This document shows, one piece after another, positions 1-10,105 of a stretch of 64,000 nt of DNA. The notes under the pieces are model-generated. The model was not told where the DNA came from, did not search any database, and was given only the letters and a program-made list of their open reading frames with translations. How positions within the stretch are numbered: position 1 is the first letter of the stretch; every line of letters starts with the position of its first letter. The position numbers and the translations under genes are program-made. Source of the stretch: Dactylis glomerata (Eukaryota > Streptophyta > Magnoliopsida > Poales > Poaceae); assembly GCA_007115705.1 (NCBI GenBank), contig QXEO01000431.1:3644946-3708945 (forward strand), in the 5' to 3' direction.

Positions 1-1063
1 AAAGTAAACAGTGCGGGTAAAATAAACATGTGATAGAAATATAATAGAAATAGGACCGGGGTCCATAGTTCACTAGTGGTATCTCTCCATAAGATAAAAT
101 AACACATGCTGGGTAAACAAATTACAGTTGGGCAATTGATAGAATAAAGACACCGTGATATGTCGAGAGGATCACTATGAGATTTACTCTGGGCATTACA
201 ACAAGATACATAGACCGTCATCCAACTGCATCTATGACTAATAATCCACTTGTGGCGAATCAATCCGAGAACTCCACAAGTATTAAGTTGCGAACAACAG
301 ATAACTGCATTAAGCAAAGTGTGTAATGTAAACAAAGCATATGCCCTCGAGCATATGAATGTTGTTTTCCCCCTAGTAGCAACAGCACATCTACAACCTT
401 AGAGGTTTCTGTCACTCCCCCAGATTAAATAGAGGCATGAACCCACTATCGAGCATAAATACCCCCTCTTGGAGTCACTAGCAACTACTCGGCCAAGATA
501 GCTACTAACAACGGAGAGCATGCAAGATCATAAACAACATAGAGATAACATAAGATAAAATTCAGTACATCAACTCAATCATAACACCAATATTCATCGG
601 ATCCCAACAAACACAACATGTAGAATTACATAACGGTGATCTCGATCATGTAAAGCAGCTCACGAGATCTAAACAAGAAGCACATGGTGGAGAAGACAAC
701 CATCTAGCTATTGCTATGGACCCATAGTCCAAGGTAGACTACTCACTCATCGCGCCGAAGGCAAGCATGGCGATAAAGAAGACCTCCGGTGGCGATTCCC
801 CTCTCCGGCAGGGTGCCGGGAAGAGCTTCTGGACCCTCCCAATCTCGGGTCGACGACGGCGGTGGATCTCGAGAATATTTCCTGTGTAACTTTTCTGAAA
901 CACAAAAATAGCAGAAAACAGGGAACTGGCACTGTGGCATCTCGTTAATAGGTTAGTTCAAGAAAATGCATAAAAATGCCACGAAGTGTAACAAAACAGT
1001 AAGCAAATGGTGTAAAAACAAGCATGAAGCATCAAAAATTATGGATACGTTTGAGACGTATCA
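1..1063 (-). mobile_element. Athila-type Gypsy LTR (5' part), cut by window edge
   Basis: Read on the minus strand, this begins TGATACGTCTCAAACG at 1063 and follows the same sequence as the complete LTRs at 4441, 14738 and 49298. The last few hundred bases of the LTR lie left of the window. No polypurine tract flanks the TG end: the neighbour is Copia pol sequence, so this is a 5' LTR or a solo LTR, with 1064-1068 (CCAAT) as the likely target duplication. Compared with the copy at 4441 it lacks about 239 bp, with the junction near 868-872. The ORFs inside it are LTR sequence, not genes. Confidence 0.85.
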
Positions 1064-2380
1064 CCAATCATCAAGACTACCAGCCCGATCAGCATCAGAA
1101 TAAGCTGACAAGGTACTAGAAGGTGCAACTGAATAAATAGACCATGCGCAAGTGATCCATGAATATACCGAAGAATACATTTGATAGTAGACCAATGCGA
1201 ACTACGAGGGTCATGAAGATACTGACAGACACGAATAACAGCATAGGATATATCCGAGTGCGTAAGAGTCAGGTACTACAACACACCGACAAGAATGTGA
1301 TATGTAGTAGCAACATTTGTATTAAAGAGATCACCATCAGTGGCACACAATTGATCAGTAGAGGCCATGGGAGTAGGAGACAAACTGAATTTGAACATGC
1401 CAGCCCGGGCAAGAAGCTCAAGCGCATACTTGTTTTGTGTAAGTGACAAACCCCTCTAAAGGCAACAAACCTCAGTACCCAGAAAATAATGAAGATCGCT
1501 TAGATCTTTGACAACAAACTGTTGACACAGGCTAGAAACAAGACGTTTAACAGCTACTGGAGATGAATTGATCTCAATGATATCATCGAACATACACCAG
1601 GAAGTACATAGTGAGGTTTGCTCTCTGAAGAAGAAATAATGATGTGTTGGTTGTCGATGCAGTGAAGCCATGTGCAAAAAGAGTAGTACCAAGCCGATGG
1701 TGCTAGGCAAGAGGCGCCTGTTTGAGATCATAGAGAGCTTTCTCAATATGACACAAATGACGGGGATACCTCGAGTCCTCAAATCCTGGAGGCTGTCGCA
1801 TGAACACTTCCTCCTCAAGAACAATTTTAAGAAAGGCATTTTGCACATCCAACTAATGTATAGACCACCCTCGGGTAACTACAAGTGTCAGAAGCAAACG
1901 TATAGTATAGTTGGTTTGACAACTCGAATGAATGTGTTCTTATAATCTAGCGCATACCGATGTTTAAAACCTTTTGCAACCAGGCAGGCTTTATATCGCT
2001 CAATGATACCATTGGAATGACGTTTAACTTTGAACACCCACTTGTAGTCAATAATATTACCACCAAAAACTGGAGGAACAAGATGCCAAGTTTTATTCTG
2101 ATTGAGAGCTTCAAATTCTTGCTCCATAGTAGCACGCCAGTGAGGAACATCGAGAGCTATGCAGAAATGGCGAGGTTCTGCAGTAGGATCAGTAGTAGAA
2201 TGAGCAACACAAGCAACAAGCCAAGCGACTGCACAATCTGTACGTTGCTTGGGTTTGTGCACACCATGCATGGCATGAGTAACAAGCCTTAGAGGATACG
2301 AAGCAGCAGGAGCTGCAGCAGGTGGATCTGGTGGGGCCCTCGAGGCACAATGCACCAACGAAGGTAGGGACACGGCCGTG
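1064..2380 (-). pseudogene. Copia pol relic (reverse transcriptase to RNase H)
   Basis: On the minus strand several frames give a degraded Copia reverse transcriptase. First comes the N-terminal block with WVFKVKR and YKACLVAKGF (about 1960-2160). Next is the catalytic block with FDDIIE, a decayed form of the usual YVDD motif, and DLHYFLG (about 1460-1600). Then comes the thumb and connection region with KYALELLARAG, TPMAS, DISYAV and LRYIHGSLAHG (about 1130-1440), and finally an RNase H start with AYSDAD just before the LTR at 1063. Frameshifts and stops interrupt it, so it cannot make a working enzyme. The Athila-type LTR to the left removed or displaced the rest of RNase H. The 5' side fades into the 21-bp repeat near 2390. 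Confidence 0.8.
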
Positions 2381-2389
2381 CCAGGCAAA

Positions 2390-2710
2390 TTCATGTCGTG
2401 TGTAGGCAACTTGACAACAACAATAGGTAACTTCTCAGCTGTAGGACACAACTTTATGTAGTTGTAGGAAACTTCTCTACACCGGTAGACAACTTCACTG
2501 TAGCGATAGTTGTATGCATGTTTGCAATAGCGGTAGTCAAGTTCGCAGTAGCACAAGGCAACCGGGTCATTCATAAACAAATTTAAACAATCATAGAGAA
2601 CTAGGAAATTTTACTGTGGTGGTAGATAATTTCACTACAACGGTAAGCAACATCAATGCAACTGTAGGCAACTACCATTATGTTAGGGCAACCCTCCATC
2701 AATCTCTTTA
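2390..2710. repeat. Degenerate 21-bp tandem repeat, left block
   Basis: Variants of GTAGGCAACTTCACTACAACA recur every 21 bp. The CAACTT or AAACTT cores lie near 2406, 2427, 2448, 2469 and 2490, with weaker units on to about 2690. As 21 is a multiple of three, the minus strand stays open and shows a seven-residue periodicity (KLP at the same place in each heptad). The Harbinger-like left end lies directly to the right. A related block occurs at 52560-52800. I cannot name the family. Confidence 0.7.
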
Positions 2711-2969
2711 GAGCATATCTAGCAGTGACCGTAAACAGCCCAAAACCATATAATAACCGTTGATTTATGGTTTGCAGCGAAAAAATGGCGCCGATCAGTG
2801 ACCGTAAAAAAGGCAAAACCACAAAAAGTTCTATGTGCCACATCAAATCCTGCGTGCGGAACTGAGAAGGACCAATTTTCCGCGCCGAACCAAGGGTGAC
2901 CTATATTCCCTTCACGTTGTTGGCGGGAGGGATATTTCATCTTGTTTATCTACCCGCGTCCGAGCTCCC

Positions 2970-4440
2970 ATGCCGCCGCCGCTGATCTCCTCCTCTTCGT
3001 CTTCGATGCCGCCCCCACCAGGGATCGATGTCACGGACCGGTCAGAGGTCCTGCCCACAGCTAGCCATGTTGCGTGACCTCAGCCACCGGCTCCCGCCAG
3101 TCCGGTTGCTGCATCAAACACCGACGTTGCCAGCATGATTGAAGCCACCGTCTAGAAGAAGAGGAAGTGTGGGGGCACTCACCTCGTCCCCATAGGTTCT
3201 TCCTTCGTCATTGCGCCTCCCGCTCCCATAGCTGCATCGCCGGCCACCAGCGCCTCACGGACACCGAGAGCCAAGTCCACGTCGGTGTCCAAAGCACGGC
3301 CACGAGCATCGCAGAATCTGGCGAGAGATGCCACGAAGAAGAAGAAGACCGTCAAGCACACTGCCCATCCTCCCGTGGCTCTAGCGCCAGCCGTCATCAA
3401 CGCGCCGCTCTATGATGACATTTCCACTCAAAACATGTTTGACACTATGCCCGATAGGTATGGAAACTCAATTTTTGGCAATTTTTTGGGAGGATTGGTT
3501 CGGTTGATGTCCATAGATTAATTCTCAATGTAGCAATGATGCAAATGGAGTTCCTACCTCTTTCCTAGAGCTTCTCAATTGGAACAAGGTTAAAAATTTC
3601 CTTGTTGCCGCTTGATTCTTATGGTAACGGTGAGGACATGGAGGAGGATGGTGACGATGGTGAGGATGAGGATGGTGATGACAAGCTCGAGGAGATCGAG
3701 GAGGATGTATTTTATTTGTCTCAACCCAATAACCCCAATTCGAAGAAGAAGAAGAAGAGGATGACAAAACTACACTGAGATTGAAAACATTTGCTTGGTG
3801 CCGGCATGGTCCGGTGTGACCATACATGCGGTGACCGGGAGTGATCAAACAGCCAATCGGTATTGGCAATGCGTAGAAGACAAGTTTTGCAAGCTCATGC
3901 CTCGAGTTGCAACACCGGTAACTCATTCATATCATTCTCTATAAGAACGGTGGGACGCGATCAAAGCTTCTTGTAGCCATTGGAGTGGAGCATTGGAGCA
4001 AGTCCAGAATGCGCCTCCAAGTGGCATTGCCATTGATGACTATGTGAGTATAGTGAGTATGTCTTTTGTGATTGCATTTTGTGAATATATCTTGTAATTG
4101 CATTTTGTGATGGAATTGCAATCATGCTTTTGTAAATGTAGGAACGTTTTGCAATGGAGAGGTACAAAGCTATGGCCGGATCCAAGGAAAAATCATTTAT
4201 ACTTCAACATTATTACAAGATTATCGAGCATTGTGAGAAGTGGAAAGCAAGGGACCAATAATTAAAACCGAGCATTGCTAGAATTGGATGATACTGACGA
4301 TGGGAATGGAGGAAGGAACAAGGATAAGCCGGAGGGAAATAAGAAGGCCAAGGAGAGGATCAAGCTTGAGGATGAAGCCGCTAATTTGATCAAGAAGATT
4401 GAGGATATGGTCAAGTCCAAGGAGGTGTACATGGACAAGG
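2970..4440 (+). pseudogene. Harbinger-associated Myb/SANT-like protein, 5' part (interrupted)
   Basis: The start resembles the usual MPPP...SSSS-rich N terminus of these proteins (ATG at 2970). It is followed by a basic stretch and NMFDTMPDRYGNSIF (about 3430-3475), then an acidic EDEDGDD segment. The SANT/Myb-like region begins at ENICLVPAWSGV and contains NRYWQCVEDKF (about 3785-3890). After a frame break come the WSGALEQVQNAPPSG block (about 3980-4025) and, past an AT-rich intron-like gap, FILQHYYKIIEHCEKW (about 4200-4245). The last part is a lysine-rich helix (KKAKERIKLEDEAANLIKKI) ending at the insertion point. Stops and shifts separate these blocks, so the gene was already decaying or is spliced. 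Its 3' part lies at 51059. Confidence 0.6.
4436..4440. repeat. Target duplication CAAGG, left copy
   Basis: CAAGG directly precedes the LTR start TGATACG at 4441. The same five bases follow the LTR end GCCGCATCA at 51053. The interrupted Harbinger ORF continues on the far side, which confirms these as the two borders of the inserted array. Confidence 0.85.
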
Positions 4441-6086
4441 TGATACGTGTCAAACGTATCTATAATTTTTGATGCTTCATGCTTGTTTTCCCACCATTTG
4501 CTTAGTGTTTCGTTACACTTCGTGGCATTTTTATGCATTTTCCGGAACTAACATATTAACGAGATGCCACAGTGCCAGTTCCCTGTTTTCTGCTATTTTT
4601 GTGTTTCAGAAAAGTTACACAGGAAATATTCTCAGAATTGGACGAAACAAAAGCTGAACATCAAGATATTAAACGAAGCTTCCAGAACACCGAAGAGGAG
4701 ATGGAATGGGAGCCAGGGGGTGGCCTCACCACCAGGGGCGTGGCCCAGGGCCTGGCCGCGCCACCCTATGGTTAGCCCCACCTGGTCCACTTCTAATGCT
4801 GCCCCTTTGCCTATAAAGACCCCCCGACGAGAAAAACCTAAGTACCCGATCAATTTTGTAGAAACACATCGCGATCCGCCGCCATCATCAACCCGAGATT
4901 GGGAGGGTCCAGAAGCTCTTCCCGGCACCCTGCCGGAGAGGGGAATCACCACCGGAGGTCTTCTTCATTGCCATGCTTGCCTCCGGCGCGATGAGTGAGT
5001 AGTCTACCTTGGACTATAGGTCCATAGCAGTAGCTAGATGGTTGTCTTCTCCACCATGTGCTTCAAGTTTAGATCTCATGAGCTGCTTTACATGATCGAG
5101 ACTACCTTTATGTAATTCTACATGTTGTGTTTGTTGGGATCCAATGAATATTGGTGTTATGATTGAGTTGATATGCTAAATATTATCTTATGTTATCTCT
5201 ATGTTGTTTATGATCTTGCATGCTCTCCGTTGTTAGTAGCTATCTTGGCCGAGTAGATACTAGTGACTCCAAGAGGGGGTATTTATGCTCGATAGTTGGG
5301 TTCATGCCTCTATTTAATCCGGGGGAGTGACAGAAACCTCTAAGGTTGTAGATGTGTTGTTGCCACTAGGGAGAAAACAACATTCTTATGTGCAAGGGCA
5401 TATGCTTTGTTTACATTACACACTTTGCTTAATGCAGTTATTTGTTGTTCGCAACTTAATACTCAAGGGGTCCTCGGATGATTCCCTGCGAGTGGATTAT
5501 TAGTCATAGATGCAGTTGGATGGCGGTCTATGTATCTTGTTGTAATGCCCAGAGTAAATCTCATAGTGATCCTCTCAACATATGCATGTTATCTTTATTC
5601 TATCAATTGCCCAACTATAATTTATTTACCCAGCATGTCGTTATTTATCTTATGGAGAGACACCACTAGTGAACTGTGGACCCCGGTCCAATTTCCTTTA
5701 TATTGCTATCACCTGTTTACTTTACTCACACTGTTTACTTTCTCGCATATTACTATTTCTTTTCACTCGATACGCTCATTCCTTTGTTTACAGCAAACCG
5801 GTGAGATTGACAACCTCATCGTAAGTTGGGAGCAAAGTACTTGGTTGTGTTATGTGCAGGTTCCGCGTTGCTACTAGTTGAAGGCGTGTCAACAAGTGTC
5901 GTAAACGGCGCCCTTGTTGGAGTGTCACTAAGCTAGCCAGCATCACCTTCTGGAGTTTGGCTTTTTCCTGGACTGACAAACCTTGGTTTCTTACTGAGGG
6001 AAAAACTTGCTGCTGTGCTCATCATACCTTCCTCTTGGGGTTCCCAACTGGATGGTGACATACATCATCAACACCGTGCCGCATCA
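4441..6086 (+). mobile_element. Athila-type 5' LTR (first, 1646 bp)
   Basis: It starts TGATACGTGTC and ends GCCGCATCA. It is followed by a degenerate primer site, so it is a 5' LTR. A GC-rich transcribed segment near 4690-4990 contains CTATAAAGACC (about 4811), the likely TATA region. Open frames of up to 144 codons in this part recur in every copy and look like chance ORFs in GC-rich LTR sequence. Confidence 0.85.
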
Positions 6087-6097
6087 AGACTTTTTTC

Positions 6098-6115
6098 TGG
6101 GGCCGTTGCCGGGAA
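6098..6115 (+). other. Primer binding site, tRNA-Asp type (degenerate)
   Basis: TGGGGCCGTTGCCGGGAAA lies 11 bp after the LTR end. The intact form TGGCGCCGTTGCCGGGGA is complementary to the 3' end of plant tRNA-Asp (from memory). Here one C is changed and the end is altered. Confidence 0.7.
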
Positions 6116-6266
6116 AAACGAAGACTTCTACAAGGGGAGTTTCGCACGCACATCCTTTACTTTGTTTTCAGTTTTGCTTTACTTTATTTTTACTTGTTTT
6201 GTTTTATCAAAAACACACAAAAATTAGTTTCCTTTATAGTTGTTACTTTATTACTTCTAGTTCATT

Positions 6267-6860
6267 ATGTTGTTCCCTAAGTACGTTTTGGAGGACCTCT
6301 CAGTAGGTAGTGGTTCTATTATTGGGAAAAGTAATATTGAGGAGTTCTTTAATCATATTAGTATGCATAAAGATTTTGAGGATAAGTCTTTGGCTGAGCT
6401 TGCTCCTAGTTATGAAGTTGCTTCTTCTTATTTAGTTCACATGTTGGAAGCTAGGTTTGCTAGCCTTAATCCTTTTATGCAACACATGTTTCTTAAGCTT
6501 CATGATATTGAAGATCCCAAAAAGAAAGCTTTTATCTTGGAAACTTTGCGTAGAGAATTTAGAGATGTTGCCATTAAAGCTAGGAAAGTTTTTAAGAGAT
6601 TTAATAAGCTTGGCTTGCCTGTAGAGGTTGTTGGTACAACCAATGAAGATTTTAGAGTACCAATACCTTGTAAACTTGTAGGAATTCAAGATGCTTTGGA
6701 AAAGAATTTCAATTGGATTTGTCCTGAAAATATTTTTGATGAAAGTAGTGTACCAAAGTGTGACCATAAAGGATCTTCAAAAACTCATTTGGACACAATT
6801 CAATTCATTGTTGAAAAGACTCCTACAATTGATCTTAATGCCTCTTTTGATATTACTTGA
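6267..6860 (+). CDS. Intact ORF of unknown function in Athila-type element
   Basis: This is an uninterrupted 197-residue frame. Its ATG sits at the same distance from the primer site as the Gag start in the second internal region (16569), after an almost identical leader. I do not recognise a Gag, protease or other known domain. The protein has an N-terminal block with DLSVGSGSIIGK, a middle block with LAPSYEVAS and LEARFASLNPFMQHM, and a basic helix (ETLRREFRDVAIKARKVFKRF). A later block contains LGLPVEVVGTTNEDFRVP. The C-terminal tail (DLNASFDIT) resembles the tail of the cassette at 17260-17288 (DLNASFENT). It ends just before the shared 3' noncoding region. It may be an accessory protein or a much altered Gag. 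Confidence 0.6.
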   Translation: MLFPKYVLEDLSVGSGSIIGKSNIEEFFNHISMHKDFEDKSLAELAPSYEVASSYLVHMLEARFASLNPFMQHMFLKLHDIEDPKKKAFILETLRREFRDVAIKARKVFKRFNKLGLPVEVVGTTNEDFRVPIPCKLVGIQDALEKNFNWICPENIFDESSVPKCDHKGSSKTHLDTIQFIVEKTPTIDLNASFDIT

Positions 6861-9768
6861 TTCGCACTTTCTGCGCCTAGCTCAAAGGCGTTAAAGAAAA
6901 TCACTCTTGGGAGATAACCCAATGTTTTTACTTTCAGTTATTTTTCTTTTATTTGAGTCTTGGAAGTTATTACTACTGTAATTACCTCTCCTTATCATTT
7001 TTATTTCGTTTTTGTGCCAAGAGAAGTCTCTAATTTGAGTGAGGTAAGATTTGGGGATGTTGCTGTCCTGAAACAGATTTCGGTGCTGCACCGTAAAAAT
7101 TCGTGAAAATTCTCTGTATATCTTTTGGACCTGCGATTTCTTGTGCATATGCCCCAGGTTATATCCAAACTTTCATTAGTTTAACACTTTTATATTTGAG
7201 CAACAGAAACCCTCTAAAAATTCGACCTTTGTCAGCTGTTCTGTTTTGACAGATTTCTGCCATTATTTGTGTTTGCCGCTCGATCACGGAACTTTTGGGG
7301 AAGTTTCTACAGTACTATATGCTTTATATGTGGTGATTTTGAGTTGAAACCTGAAGCAAAAAGGGTTTATTCATTGTTATGCTTACACTAATGGTTCTAA
7401 TAGAATTGTGTTGAGTTTTGTATGAAGGAAGTTTTCAAGTGTAGGGATTGGAGAATGATGAGATGAGTTGAAGAATGGACAAAAGCTCAAGCTTGGGGAT
7501 GCCTGCGCACCCCAAGAAATATTCAAAAGGTACAAGCGTCAAAGCTTGGGGATGCCCCCGAGGCACCCCTTCTTCATCGGCAAAAATCAGGTCACCTTTC
7601 AACACACTATATTTTTATTGCTTCATGCACTATGCGTTTTTCTTGGAGCGTCAGTCTCTTTAGTTTTCAGTTATGTTTAGTTTTGTTTGCTGCAATAAAT
7701 GGTTGGACCCCAACAAATTTCTTTTGGAGAAGTTGTCTTGCTTTTCATTTGCCAAGAACACTCCATTTTTCACTCTTATCGTTCAACGAGTCTTCTCTTT
7801 TTCTGCTACTGCGTTTAGTTTTCGATTTTTGCCTTGATTGGTGTTCAGATCTTGTTATATATTTGCATCAAGGTGTATTTTGACCTCTGGTACATGGTGG
7901 TTTTCATCAAAAGGGTTGTTTTAAAAAGGTTCGAATGGTGTTGGAAAAGAGAAAAAGTTTCATAAAAAAAAGTGGTACAAAAAGGAGCTTGTGTAGACTG
8001 CGGCCTAGGCTTTTGCATGTCGTGCTTGATGTCTTTTTGATAGTATGCTTAGTGGTTTTGCTGTAGCATGACTTGTATCAAATAACTGAGATTTCTTAAT
8101 GAGCCTTTGAAAAAAATCATGTGTTGTTTTAATTATTTGGAAGCATTATTTTGGTTTTCTCCTTGATGCTTTATTTGGGTTGACTTGGCGCATGCTCACA
8201 CATGTTTGACTCATACAAAGTCGCCATTGCCTCTATGATCATTTAGTTTTTGTCTTTTGATGCCATCTTATGCTTCCTTTAATGTCGCTTTGTCGCTCTG
8301 CATGATTATGGCCGTTATTGCTCTCTTAGTTGGTCGCTCCCAGTCTTTTGCTAGCCCTCACTTTGTACTGATTATGAGCTCTACTCGTGCATCCAACTCC
8401 TAAAAACCAAGTTGTTCCAAAGTGTCCACCATACATACCTATTAGCAATTTGCTATTCCAAAGTACATTTGACTTGCTTTTATCTATCCTTCAAATTAAA
8501 CTCTTTTTGGTGTTATGCGAAAATTGGTCAGTAAAGCTCTCATGAACCGGATGGCACACTTTACTTTTCTCGTTTTAAAATTTTGACATTGTGGCTCTCT
8601 TATGTTGAGTTGTTATGCTTGCAAGTTGTAAGTTGGGAATTATCCCAGCCATGCCGTCATGGGGCAAGCTTTCAACATTGCACTATCTTTCATTTGAGTT
8701 GATATCGTGATCTTTTGTTTATGGATACTCGCGGTATGAAATGAATTGGGAATCTTGCGGGATCATGGAGTTTGTATACGTGTTAGAGAAACGCCTGGGC
8801 CGCTAATCTAAGCCATGCATAATTCATGGTGGAAATTTACAGCATGCCCATAGTGAACATTTGACGACGCATCTCGCAATAAAAAGCTATACCAATGGTA
8901 AATAAAGGAGATGCCGAGGTGTTCATTGTCTGTTTGTCTTGTTATTTTGATGTGGGCTTGTTCCATGTCATCGGGCACAGAGGTACCCCGTTGGCGGTTC
9001 TCGATGATACGTGTATATTTACAATGACAAGAGCTTGCTTGGGACTCTAAGTCGAGTAGCATGAGGTTTGGGTATTCGTATTTCACGGGACACGAGGTTT
9101 TCAACTTATGATTTGTCAAGCATATGCAGCATAAGTGTACTCGCATTAACTCTAACCATTCAAGATGCCTATGATGGGGGCAATGAGAGCTCAAAGCTAG
9201 TAAGTACCATAATTTTTGAAGGTTTATAAAACTTGCAATCACTGCTTCCCTCTGCGAAGGGCCTTTCTTTTACTTTTATGTTGAGTCACCACCTTATACC
9301 TTTATGCACCGTCTAAGAGAGCATAATTGTCATTCTTAGTATAATGTGCATTGTCCCAAAGTTTTCATTGATTGATTCATGATTTTGGTTTCACTTGTTC
9401 TTAAATTATTTGTATCTAGTCGCCCTCTTAAACTTGAAGGTGTCCTATGCATTTATGTTTTGCTATTCCATAAAGGACAAGCTGAAAACCATTTGCTATG
9501 TTTTTCCATATGATTTGAACACACGTTTGACTTTCATTGTTTCATTTTCATGATCTTTCCTTTGTGTTCTTTCTCATGTTATAACATGGTTGCTAAGTTT
9601 CTTCTATCAAGATTATGTCATTCATGCCCATGTTTTAAGTTCTTTTGATCCCAGCACACAATGCTTACATATATGGTCAAGATTGTGTAGGTGCATGTCA
9701 CCTCAAAAATTATTTCTTTGTTATCACTTGCCTACTTGAGGATGAGCAGGAGTTAAGCTTGGGGATGC
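6861..9768 (+). other. Athila-type 3' noncoding region with polypurine tract
   Basis: This 2.9 kb has no credible sense gene and is closely similar to 17289-18900 and 46362-49297. The motif AAGCTTGGGGATGC occurs at 7489 and 7542 and again at 9755-9768 directly before the next LTR, where it is the polypurine tract. A 144-codon antisense frame (9242-8808) recurs at 48772-48404 in the third internal region, slightly shortened; it is noted as a finding and is not called as a gene. Confidence 0.7.
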
Positions 9769-10105
9769 TGATACGTCTCAAACGTATCTATAATTTTTGA
9801 TGCTCCATGCTTGTTTTCACACCATTTGCTTAGTGTTTCGTTACACTTCGTGGCATTTTTATGCATTTTCCGGAACTAACCTATTAACGAGATGCCATAG
9901 TGCCAGTTCCCTGTTTTCTGCTATTTTTGTGTTTCAGAAAAGTTACACAGGAAATATTCTCGAAATTGGACGAAACAAAAGCCGAACATCCAAATATTAA
10001 ACGAAGCTTCCAGAACACCGAAGAGGAGATAGAATGGAGCCAGGGGTGGCCTCACCACCAGGGGGGCGCGGCCCAGGGCCTGGCCACACCTCCCTATGGT
10101 GAGCC
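9769..10105 (+). mobile_element. Athila-type LTR, first 337 bp (truncated)
   Basis: It begins TGATACGTCTC directly after the polypurine tract, so it is a 3' LTR. It matches the other LTRs up to CCTATGGTGAGCC, where TGTAATATCCC of another element begins. GAGCC (10101-10105) would be that element's target duplication. The rest of this LTR is not present on the far side. Confidence 0.8.

Larger units (their letters stand above)
2711..4440 (+). mobile_element. PIF/Harbinger-like element, left part
   Basis: The end GAGCATATCTAGCAGTGACC follows TTA (2708-2710), which fits the 3-bp TTA duplication and GAGCATCTCTAGCAG-like terminal repeat of Triticeae PIF/Harbinger elements. The body encodes the Myb/SANT-like accessory protein typical of this superfamily. 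The element is interrupted at 4440 by the Athila-type array and resumes at 51059. Its probable right end, at 52273, has a diverged terminal repeat that still shares GTAAAC, followed by TTA (52274-52276). Removing the insertions leaves about 2.3 kb with no transposase, so it is non-autonomous. Confidence 0.6.

Noticed and set aside
2390..2710. CRISPR-like array in the 21-bp repeat
   Set aside because: Repeats are degenerate and contiguous without unique spacers, in a plant nuclear sequence.
4564..4998. 144-codon ORF in the Athila-type LTR, with similar ORFs at 743-940, 14861-15249 and 49421-49812
   Set aside because: They recur because the LTR recurs, are GC-rich, run on both strands and change frame between copies. 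No domain is seen.
6098..6115. tRNA gene fragments at the TGGCGCC and TGGTATCAGAGC sites
   Set aside because: They are primer binding sites complementary to tRNA 3' ends, placed directly after LTRs; no cloverleaf follows.
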